From the NCBI GenBank assembly GCA_905250115.1, contig CAJNOI010000004.1:569253-633252 (forward strand): a stretch of 64,000 nt of DNA, written 5' to 3'. The position numbers and the translations under genes were made by a program. The notes beneath the pieces are model-generated. The model did no database searches. It had not been told where the DNA came from and was given only the letters and a program-made list of their open reading frames with translations. Source of the DNA: Adineta steineri. Its lineage: Eukaryota; Rotifera; Eurotatoria; Adinetida; Adinetidae. Within the stretch, counting starts at the first letter, position 1, and each line of letters begins with the position of its first letter. Shown here in pieces: positions 1 to 9,922 of this stretch.

Positions 1-2823
1 AGTTATTATGACATATTATCAAGGATAAAAGAGATTAATAGATAAGACTGATGTTATACGTCTATACAAGTTCCATGATCAAAGAGTAAAGAGTTCAGCG
101 CTCTCAAATTTTCAAAAAATTTGACTTTCTACTAAAATTTTTGAGAATTCTAGAACAAATCGAAAACAATATATCTGTTCTTTCGCAAAAATTTCTTTTT
201 CTACAAACACAATACACTGTTTGAAATAGCGCAAAAAACATTAAACAAGGATCAATACCTATTCTAAAAGTATAAGGCCAAATCTCAAACAAAAACACCC
301 AGAGCCTTCTGTTCTGTTTATATGTATCTCTCTGTCTCTCTGTATTTGAACAATGCATCTTTTTTTTCATCCTTTCGTCTTCTTCTTTTTCTTCTTATGC
401 ATATCATCGAAAATATGCGTGTGAAGAAATAGGAGAAGACGAAAGAACGAAAAAAGACGTATCGTTCAAAGAGACAGTGATGGAATGAAGGACTCTAGTT
501 ATTTTTACTGGAGATTTGACCTTATTCTTTTAGAATAGGTATTGATCTTTGTTCAATTGTTTACACTATTTCGAATGCTGTAATTCCTGTTGTATTTGCA
601 AAATTTGAGAAGTTTGACATGGATTGTCGAAAAATAATTTCAAAAATAAATAAGAAATGATTTTTTTGATCATCTTAATCAATTGTTTTTGACACAGCAT
701 CAACGACAAAATAGTTGCGAACACTATTTTTGATCTAAACTATAGCCTTTACAGACAAAAGAAATCTTCCAGTATATATATACATATATATTCATAATAC
801 AAATTATTGATATACTGTTCAAGTTTTTGAATATACTCTTGAATAACATTAATTGATAGTTCACTGTATATTTATTTTTGTGTACTATGTACTTTTATCT
901 CTATCTCATTGATTGTCCATTTGTACTCGATCTAAAGCAAACAAAAAATTAATCGGTTGCTGCTGCCGATTTTGACTTTATGACTATTATTGACGCAAAT
1001 TCTATATTAAACTCGAGAATAACATTTCCACTGAACAAAACCAATATGTATAGTCCATACTTTGGATCAAAAATAGTATTTATTATCATTCTGTCCCCAG
1101 TGGATTCATCAAAAAAAAAAGAATATTTCATCTTGTCAGAGATATTCTCCTTGGAATAGAGATAAAAAGCAATTACATTGCTATCGTTTAGATGGCATTA
1201 TCGTTTTATTAAACGAAATTATCGTAAGAGGAAAGAACGTGATCATCCGTTTATTAATTTTTCTATAAATGAACACCAATCTAATGTTCTTTTAATAATT
1301 CTTTCTTTTGTTCGACTTGACGAACGAGAGAAAACTAATACTATCGTGATTATATTTTTTTCTTAATAACTCGACTTAGGCATTTTCCATATTATCTAAA
1401 AGAAAATTATTTTCTGGAAAATCTAACTTCAGAATGATTAATTGAAAATGTCTACTCAATTGTCGTTTTTTTTTCTATGCAAATAACTCTGAATTTGTAT
1501 TAAGTATATTAATATCATGCCTTTCTATATACAATTTATAGAGAGAAAATAGAATTAGGAAATATTAGTTTTTAATATTTTACATTAAGAGTATGTTCGT
1601 AAGTAACAATTAGAAAAATGATTAAATCTGAATTGTTCTGTTCGAAGAAGATTGTAAAAAGTTTTTCAATTAAATATATCATGTATCAATTGTATGTAAA
1701 TTAATTTTCTTTTGTTAATTTAAAAGTATTCATGCATACCAATACTATAGGATTTTATCAACAAATATTTTAATTAAGATAAACAATCTTGTTATTTTGA
1801 CTTACAATAATTATAGTTCAACAGTAAATTTACAAAAAGAAACACCTATCTTCTTTCATTACTAACACTCTAAATTCATCAATATCGTATTTTTTTTATC
1901 AAAATTTTAGTAAATTAAAAAGTAATCATCGAAATGTTGTTCGATACATTTATTTGAGTTCTTTAAATGATGTTTCGATTGACTTTAACATATAATATAT
2001 GAACATCATTTATTAACAAATAAAATCAATTTCTCTGAGTCGCTATATTTTCAGGCACAAAATTTCCTAATAATATCTGCTGGAAAATATATAATTCAAG
2101 TACTTCCTATTTCCCATACACCAGACATTTCCTAATAAAATTTATGGGTTTTCTATTGACATTACAATACTCCCACACGCTACAAACAATCAGAAATCAT
2201 GTATCTCTCTCTCTCTATAGATATATACATATATGTCATCTGTCAAGAAATGTCATGATTACAATATTGAAATACTGATTAATATACAACTATATTTCAT
2301 CGATCTATCTTTTTACATATCTTATATTGTAGAAAGAACATCTTATTTATGTTTAATTACTATACATTTGAGAATCTATCAGTTACTACAAACAAACAAA
2401 CACAAAAACAAATCATATTGCAAGTAATATAGTCTCTGATCAATCAATTATTCGATTTCATCAATTGATACCATAGAACGTAACACGTACATCATGTCGC
2501 TTGTTGTTTTTTTTATAATATTGATTCAAACAAGATAATTATTTTTTTTTCTCACCATGTAAAATATATATATATATAGATATATTTATTGAATATTTTA
2601 ATGATGACTCAGTATCAATGTATTATATTAGTGACAAGCATACATAATTAAACGTGATATTATAGATGATGAAATGATTCAGTCTCTAATGCAAATATAA
2701 AAGAGACAATCGACAATAAAAAGTTCAGGCAATAATATCAATAAATTTTCTTTTTTTATCCTCAAAGGTGAATGTTGTGAGTATATTAATTGAAAAATAT
2801 ATAAAAGAGTATAAATGCAATAA
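1..2823. other. gene-free AT-rich stretch
   Basis: No coding exon with recognisable similarity, good codon pattern or paired splice signals was seen on either strand. Short open frames are present but have the Phe/Ile/Lys/Asn-rich composition expected of AT-rich non-coding DNA. The only structure seen is the inverted repeat near 220-575, listed separately, and short AT dinucleotide runs. Confidence 0.6.
220..575. repeat. imperfect inverted repeat (fold-back)
   Basis: The left arm (about 220-286) and the reverse complement of the right arm (about 511-575) share a nearly identical core, GATCAATACCTATTCTAAAA, followed by (T/A)ATAAGG(C/T)CAAATCTC. The more distal parts of the arms (GAAATAG(C/T)G) are weaker. 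Arms of about 65 bp are separated by about 225 bp. This could be a small fold-back or MITE remnant, or a transcribed hairpin. No clear target-site duplication was identified. Confidence 0.6.
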
Positions 2824-3333
2824 TTAAAATTTTGATTCGGCTTGTCCACATCGTCGACATGAATTTTCTGATACTTTATTTTCTTGAGTACAATGACTGC
2901 ATCGCCAAATCAGTGATTTATTAGTTGTTGTTGTATAGTCTGAAGAATCCGTTGTTGGCATTGATGATAGATCACCTCTACTAACATATATTGGTTCAAG
3001 ATATTCTGGATTTTCTGCTCTATCAACTGGTTGTTCTTCTTCTTCCTCATAATAATATTCTTCTTCTTCTGGTTGTTGTTGTTCATCTTTTCGTGATCGT
3101 TTATTTTTTTTTCGTCGAAAAAAAATTCGTTTAAGTGTATCATCAAAGTTTAATAGATCGTGTTGCATTTGATGCATTGATGCGTCATTTTCAATAGCTT
3201 GGCCACCAAAATATTTCTTAGGTATTTTCTTTACTTCATCTACAACTTCTTCAACGGGTACAGCATTTTCACCAGTACCATATGCCCAATCATCTACGGA
3301 CCAACTTGATGTTGTGCCTTGCTTATTACCCAT
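2824..3333 (-). CDS. RanBP2-type zinc-finger protein, possibly N-myristoylated
   Basis: Single-exon 169-residue protein. The C-terminus carries one RanBP2-type zinc finger: W-R-C-x2-C-x10-C-x2-C at about residues 143-163 (WRCSHC then CRRC). Fingers of this class commonly bind ubiquitin or single-stranded RNA. The middle is a basic stretch (RRKKNKRSRK) followed by a Glu/Tyr-rich acidic run, both likely disordered. The protein starts MGNKQG, with Gly2 and a polar N-terminus as in N-myristoylated proteins, although position 6 is not the preferred Ser/Thr. The start ATG is the first in frame and gives the MGN end. No closer family is recognised. It is transcribed in the same direction as the GTPase gene upstream, about 470 bp away. 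Confidence 0.75.
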   Translation of the reverse strand: MGNKQGTTSSWSVDDWAYGTGENAVPVEEVVDEVKKIPKKYFGGQAIENDASMHQMQHDLLNFDDTLKRIFFRRKKNKRSRKDEQQQPEEEEYYYEEEEEQPVDRAENPEYLEPIYVSRGDLSSMPTTDSSDYTTTTNKSLIWRCSHCTQENKVSENSCRRCGQAESKF

Positions 3334-3804
3334 GTTCTATTATAGACGACAGAAACTAGAGCATACAAAAAAAACTAACTGCAAACAACGTTTTTTCTCT
3401 CCTTCACCTTTAAGCATATTTTTTTGCTATATTCATTCAAGCGTAAAGTCACATCTTTGAGTCATATCTATCGAACTCCCCTATTAATCAGCAATTTCAA
3501 TAGAAATCAATGAATGCTTGTAATGAATAGATATATTTATATTAAATGAGAATGTATCAAAAAAAAACAACATCAATAACAACAGCAAGAGACAAAAATG
3601 TCATCGAATATACAAAAAGAAAAAGGAAAAAAAATGAGCATTCAATACATTTATAAAAAAACACATACAAACAAACTGACGAACAATTGAATGAATACTG
3701 ACCAGTATAAGATACAGATAACATGAATTGACATTGATATATATATATATTTGTTTTATTTTTGTTCACATCACTGTTAAATAGAATTCTCTAAGAAAGA
3801 AATT

Positions 3805-4504
3805 TTATGAGCAACAACAGAAAATTCCTCTACGTTTAGAAGGCGCTGGAGTAAGAGCAGCTAAAATAGCTGTATCAAATGTTTCTTTGAGATTTTCTTG
3901 TGTTAATGCTGAGCATTCAATATAAGCATATGCACCATATTCTTTAGCTGCACGTTCACCTTGCTCACGTGTTACAGGTTTTTGTTTCGATTTAGCTAAT
4001 AATTCGACATCAGGTGTACTATTACGAAGATCAGTTTTTGTTCCAACAAGTACAAAGGGAGCTGTACGAGATGATGATGATTGACGAATTTCATCAATCC
4101 ACATTTTAAGTGCATTATTAAATGATGTTGGCGACATAACACTGAAGCAAACAAGAAATACATCTGTATTTGTATAAGAAAATGTACGCATTAATTCAAA
4201 ACCTTAAAAATAGAAAATAGAAAATAATTTTTGATTTTTCTTTTAAATTAAATTTCATACCACTTTGACCAGCTGTATCAAATAATGCTAATGTATAAGG
4301 TTCACCACTAATCATCACAGTAACAGAATAATTATCAAATACCGTAGGAACATATGCTTGTGGAAATGTATTTGTTGTATAGGATATAAGCATAGATGTT
4401 TTACCAACACATCCATCACCAACACAAACACATTTTATAGTTTTATTAGTGAAATTTCCACCGATTTGATTCGATGTTGACGGTAAATTTGAAGTATTTG
4501 GCAT
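3805..4504 (-). CDS. Rho-family small GTPase (Rac/Cdc42/RhoQ-like)
   Basis: Two exons, 4504-4261 and 4202-3805, joined by a 58-bp GT..AG intron, encode 213 residues. The G motifs are all visible: P-loop GDGCVGKT, effector/switch [12 protein letters not shown], switch II DTAGQ, GTKTDL for guanine specificity (the Rho-type TKxD), and ECSAL. The C-terminus [10 protein letters not shown] combines a basic patch with a CAAX-like box (C-C-C-S), which predicts prenylation and membrane attachment. Members control actin and cell polarity through GEFs, GAPs and effectors. The segment after DTAGQ reads SGFELMR rather than the near-invariant EDYDRLR of Rac/Cdc42/Rho, so switch II is divergent. It lies exactly at the splice junction. 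Upstream, CTDNEP1 is divergent (about 960 bp gap). Confidence 0.9.
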
Positions 4505-5468
4505 TATCTAAAAATGAACATATATGATATAATTTATCAAAAAAAGTGAAACAATGTATATCTTTTTTCTACACGTATGTAAAGGATGTTTCTGTTTAAT
4601 GGTATTTTGGTGTCTGTCAATCATATTAATAGAATGTAGAAGAGAAAAAAGAATAGATAAGAACAAATGAAGAATGTAGGTGGTTCGCAGAAAAAGAAGA
4701 ACATGAAAATAAATTGTATAAAGCTATTTATGTTACTAATTTATCAGATAAATAAAAAACAAAACTAACTTTAAATACTATTATTATGAATAAAATCAAA
4801 AGATGAATGAATTCATTCTTCTTTTTTTGATCGATAAAAGAAATACCTAAACTTAGTGGAATCATATTGAATGAGAAATTCTTTTTCTTTTTTTGCTAAT
4901 CAAAATGTAAATATAATTAAAGTTAAACTTGCATCAGATGTTCATTCTTTCTTAATGACCTTGTCTATTTGAATCAAGTTCTGAGATAATCAATGAATGA
5001 GTAAATTAATTCAATTTGATATAAATAAAATAATAGTCTATCTTGATTTTGTTCATTATAAAAACCCAACTTAAATCCCTAAAATATTCAAAAAAGTTAA
5101 ATATTCTTATTTGCTTTGTTCATATAGTTTTGACTTATTCGTTTTCATTGGTATTCAATTTGCCATTAATTATCTCATGGCGACCTCCATTTAACTTTCT
5201 TTTATTTTATTGGTTCAAATATCTTATCTATCAGCTGTATAACAAAATCAGTAAAAACTTATTTTTCATTTAATTATTTAATTCAAATACAAAAATTATT
5301 TTTAATATTATCCTTAATCTATTTTAATTCGAGGTTAACAATATTTGTTTAGTCAATCAAAAAATATTAATTATTTTCTATAATAATAATGGTGATATAA
5401 ATATACAATAAGCATATTTCGTTGATTCTTTTATATAGTTAATTATATTTATTTATTTTAATACAAAA
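4505..5468. promoter_or_regulatory. divergent intergenic region, GTPase / CTDNEP1
   Basis: About 960 bp between two divergent start codons. It must contain both 5' leaders and promoters, but no specific element can be named. The sequence is AT-rich without credible exons. Confidence 0.35.
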
Positions 5469-6499
5469 ATGCCTTTTTATTTTTTAATGATTATTCAACG
5501 TATAGTTAAGTTTTTTATTAGTTTTTGGACTTTTATTTTTGTTACAATACGTGGATCGAGAAAAAAAGTATTGAAAATTAAAAAAAATTTCTATGATAAT
5601 ATGGATAGAAAATTTTTTTTGTAAATATTTTAGCTTATTCAATTTCAATCAGTAAAATATTATAATTGTCCTCTACAACCAATATCAATTCATCGATTAC
5701 GTATGTGTATTTTCATATTTATATAACTAATAAATATACGATTTATGTTTTAAAGATTTTTTGCCTAAGAAGATTTTGGTATTAGATCTAGATGAAACTT
5801 TAATTCATTCTCATCATGATGGTTTTTCACGTAATATAGCAACTAAACCAAGTGGACCGCCAGATTTTATAGTTCGTGTTGAAATTGAAAGACATCCTGT
5901 ACGTTTTTTTGTTTATAAACGACCACATGTTGATTATTTTCTTGAAGCAGTAAGAATATTAATTATTTATATATATATATTAGTTACTAATTTTATTTAT
6001 TTAATTAAGGTAAGTAAATGGTATGAACTTGTTATATTTACTGCGTCCATGGAAATTTATGGTTCAGCTGTCACGGATAAATTAGATAATAATCGAAATA
6101 TGCTCTCACGTCGATATTTTCGTCAACATTGTACGCTAGAATACGGTGCATATTCAAAAGATTTATCTGTTATTAATAAAGATCTGTCACAAATATTTAT
6201 TTTGGATAATAGTCCTATAGCTTATCGTTGTTGTCCACTGAATGCCATTCCAAGTAAATAAAAAAACTTAGAAACTTAGTTTTTGATAATTATTTTTTTC
6301 TTATATATTTTTAGTTAAATCATGGTTTTTTGATCCAACAGATACATGTCTATTATCGTTACTTCCATTTCTTGATGCATTACGATTTTGTCATGATGTT
6401 CGTTCTGTATTAGCAATGAACTTACATTTACATCAAAATCAAATGATAACAAGCACAAATTCACTAACAACACAAGTTATTCCATTTTCTACGCAATAA
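5469..6499 (+). CDS. CTDNEP1: CTD nuclear envelope phosphatase 1 (Dullard)
   Basis: Five exons: 5469-5567, 5634-5700, 5756-5949, 6010-6253 and 6315-6499, all with GT..AG introns of about 55-66 bp. The family enzyme is a membrane-anchored Ser/Thr phosphatase of the HAD superfamily that dephosphorylates lipin at the nuclear envelope/ER. Exon 1 encodes a hydrophobic N-terminal membrane segment ([13 protein letters not shown]). Exon 2 matches the linker (IQFQSVKYY...PISIHRL). The catalytic [13 protein letters not shown] motif, [39 protein letters not shown] and ILDNSP follow in the vertebrate order and spacing. The C-terminus (LPFLDALRF...DVRSVL) also matches, then runs about 20 residues longer into a Thr/Ser/Gln-rich tail. 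The start was chosen because the first exon then ends in phase 0, exactly 33 codons, before a membrane-segment-consistent splice. Confidence 0.93.
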
Positions 6500-7033
6500 A
6501 ATAATACTACTAATAATAATAAATTTCGTTTATTCTTTTTTTTTCTTCTTCGTTTGTCTCCTTGTTTCGTTCATCACTATTTATTGTACATTGTTTTGTA
6601 TGTATGCATGTGTATGTATTTTATAACAGAGGAAAAAAAAAAGAACGAAAAGCCCGGTTACGTGGCCAGACCAAACAGTTACCTATTGTTATTCGATACT
6701 TGCCATAGTAAACTATAACACCAATGAGCAAATGAGTTAGTGACACTGTTATGTGGTGTGTCGTATCCCCCCTTTGCTCTTTAGCCCTTCCGCGTGGTTT
6801 ACTCAGCACGTTTGCATACAATATTTCTTTTGTCGTCATTCTCTCTTTCTCTCGCTCTCCTTATTGTAACGTAGGACGAGGACAAAATGAAGGTATTCAA
6901 TCTCTTTTTATTTTACTCTTCATCAGTAAGTATTAGACGTACGCATACATAGCTTTTCTGGAAGAATCGATCGATTAATATGATAAAACAGGATATAGAG
7001 CATAATAAAATAACAAAAACTAACGATCAAACG
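6500..7033. other. intergenic, CTDNEP1 3' end to CCDC50-like 5' end
   Basis: Contains the 3' untranslated region of CTDNEP1 and the presumed promoter of the next gene. A stretch around 6650-6800 is less AT-rich than its surroundings, but no credible coding exon was found in it. Confidence 0.4.
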
Positions 7034-7760
7034 ATGTCTTCAGGTCGTGTTAAACAAAGTAATATATATTTTAATTAAAATATTCCCCTCTTATTAATAT
7101 TTGATTTTTATAGTTTGTCAGAATTTTTTATTACATTCGGATTCTGGTTTAGCTCATCGATTACAAGAAGAAGAATGTAAAAAAAAAAAAGAAATTATAT
7201 AAATTTTAATTAAAATTATTTCATATAATCATAGTTGCTGTACATTTTGATCGAAATCGTACACATCGACGTGAAAATCGTCTAGGTGTAAGTGCAGCTC
7301 GTAATGTTGAAGAAGAAGAAAAGCAGTCATTAATTGCCAAACAATTTGAGTTTTATCAACAAAAACAAAAACTGTTAGTATTTTAATATTATCTTTTTTC
7401 GATTTCAATTTTTATCTATCAAATATTTATATTTATCATCAATAGAGAAGAAAATGATATTGCATTAGCACGACAATTACATGAAGAATATGAAATTCAA
7501 TCAAACTCAAATCAACGATCATCTACTAATACTCATTATCATTCACATGATAAAAAGGTATGAGTAAACAACATTACGTTTACAATGATATTCATCTTTG
7601 TTTCTATTGACAATAGGATTACTATGAAGATATTGATGAATCATTTACATTTGAAGATACAAGTGGTGATGAACATTTAGCACGAATTTTGCAAGAAGAA
7701 GAAAGACTATTATCAGCTGCAGCAGCTCATCGTGCTCATTACAAATCAACATTTGTATAA
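7034..7760 (+). CDS. CCDC50: CCDC50 (Ymer)-like coiled-coil protein
   Basis: Five exons: 7034-7058, 7114-7176, 7235-7373, 7446-7557 and 7617-7760 give 160 residues, with consistent phases across all four introns. The N-terminal half matches the CCDC50 N-terminal domain. After a short lead (ICQNFLL) come SGLAHRLQEEE and FDRNR, then a Glu/Gln-rich helix with LIAKQFEFYQQ and IALARQLHEEYEI. A second block, DEHLARILQEEERLLSAA, closes the protein. These LARxLQEEE-type helices are the ubiquitin-binding (MIU-like) segments of the human family, which modulates EGFR and NF-kB signalling. The animal protein here is shorter than human CCDC50 (about 300 residues). A polyadenylation signal AATAAA lies at about 7822. 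The start exon is only 25 nt, so the exact start is less certain. Confidence 0.82.
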
Positions 7761-9922
7761 ATAGATAAAAAAAACTGTTTCACTTTAATGTATAGTTTTT
7801 CTTCCATATTTCGAACAAATTAATAAAATACTATTCTGAACTACAAAAAAAACAAATATCATAATCCTATTATTTAACTGGTGTTTTTAATCGTTAATTA
7901 ATTCCATAAGCTATGAACGGATAAATAATCGATAGAATATCTGTAATTGATGAAATATTGCTTCTATAAAGATTTTTCTTATCATACATGGATTTTACTA
8001 ATCTTTATTTCAATGAAATGCGTACGGCTCAAAAAAAATAAAAATAAATATTGGCATCTACTATTTTAAAATGAAAATAAAGAAATATTTTGAATGAGAT
8101 CAATGGCATGTTCTGTCGTCGATCAGAAAGAAATCTTTCCTGTATATAAAATGATGATAAAACAATTTAATCAAATATTTGTCGAGATCAAATGATTTTA
8201 GAAAAAAACGAACTTCATAAAATTCTTTTATAAGATTTTGATAATACTTTATTATAGATCGAAATAATAGTTTTCACACCTATGAATCTTAAATCTAGAG
8301 GAATATTTTATTTGGAGTATTCGAAATCTATATTTAACCGTTGAATGACAAAGAAACAATACAAGTGTAAGTTGAAATACGAAACAGTTTCATTTGTTTT
8401 TCGATCTTTGAGTTTTATTTCTTCTCTGATAGAGCACGTACGATGATAATTCGGATTATAAAGATTTATAAATTATTAAAGTGATTTGACATATATTATG
8501 TCACTAGTCACGATTAACAAATATCGATAGTCTATTACTAAAGTTTAAACCATGCTATTCTCAATACAAAAATAAACACGAACTCTTATTTAATCTATGG
8601 AATAAAAACCATTGATCAATGGAAATAATAAAGAATTCTAATTGTTGAATAGACTAATAATAAAAGATTAAAAAAGAAATATAAAACCACAATTTTAAAT
8701 AGATAAAAATACATTATGATCTCTTGAGTGTGTCTACTTAACAACAAGAATTACGAAGATAAATAAAGATTTGTTATCTACAATAAATACTGAATTTATC
8801 TGTGTTGAAACAAATGGTGATATTAATAATATACGAATTTTTAATATGTTTTTATAGAATTAGATTACTCGTTACATATAAAACATCTAAATATATTGAT
8901 GAAAAATTAATATTACATATCTAATCAATGAATTAAATCTACTATAAAAAATCCATAGTTATTCATAATAAATTTATTAATATTTTTTTGTCTTTATTTA
9001 TTATGAATATAAGAAGAAATATAAAAGTTAATAAAGACAAAAAAAATGCGTTGTTATCTTATCTTTTTACTTTCTCGTTGATAAATACTATCTTGCTTTT
9101 TTTAATATGTATCAGTTTGTTGTATAATTTCATCATTTATTATTTTTACGTTATCAAAATCTCTGTACTACTTCAAAAGAAACTATCATAAAGAGTTCAA
9201 TGACACACATATAGTTATTTTATACTTTGTTCTCTTCTCCTTCTTACTATATATTATGCATGATTAGTAAGTTCAATAGTCTTATTTTCTCTTCTGTTTT
9301 GCTTTTTATAATCATCTTATCGAAATACAAAACCATTGACTAAAATGTACGTATATAGCTTTAAATAAATTTAGATTTTCCTCTCAAATTCTATGAAAAT
9401 ACTGATTTTAACCTAAAAGGACGATCGAATGATGTACCAATGTCATTGATTTCAGATAAAATCAATTCATTTGTTTCTTTTTGGTACTTTGTAAAATAAA
9501 TCTTAACAAATTAGATAAAGAGTATATAAATGATATAATCAGAGATCTTTATTTAAGATAATATTTTCATTTCGAATATAATAAGTTGTATATAATAGAA
9601 GAGCTTTATCGTTGAGTATGAAAGGAGAAAAAAACGCTTAAAACATCATTAGAAAGAGTTCAAATATGTATATAAACTATGTCGATAAAAAACAAATAAA
9701 AGTAATCAATAGTCATTCAATGGCAATTTAAACTTCAACTTTCTCTTAGCTATATGAAACTATAGAAAAAAAAATCTTTTTTTGAAACAATACGATGAAT
9801 ATATAATAAATTGACCGATGCACATGAAAGAATCATTTCAATTTTTAGTTCAACAAATTTGTTTTAGAAAGTATTAAAGTATTGATTGTATTCGATATAT
9901 TTGAATACTAGTACAACTTATA
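7761..9922. other. gene-free AT-rich stretch
   Basis: About 2.1 kb with no exon-like open frames, no similarity recognised and no clear repeats. It includes the 3' end of the CCDC50-like gene and the upstream region of the glycosidase. Confidence 0.55.
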
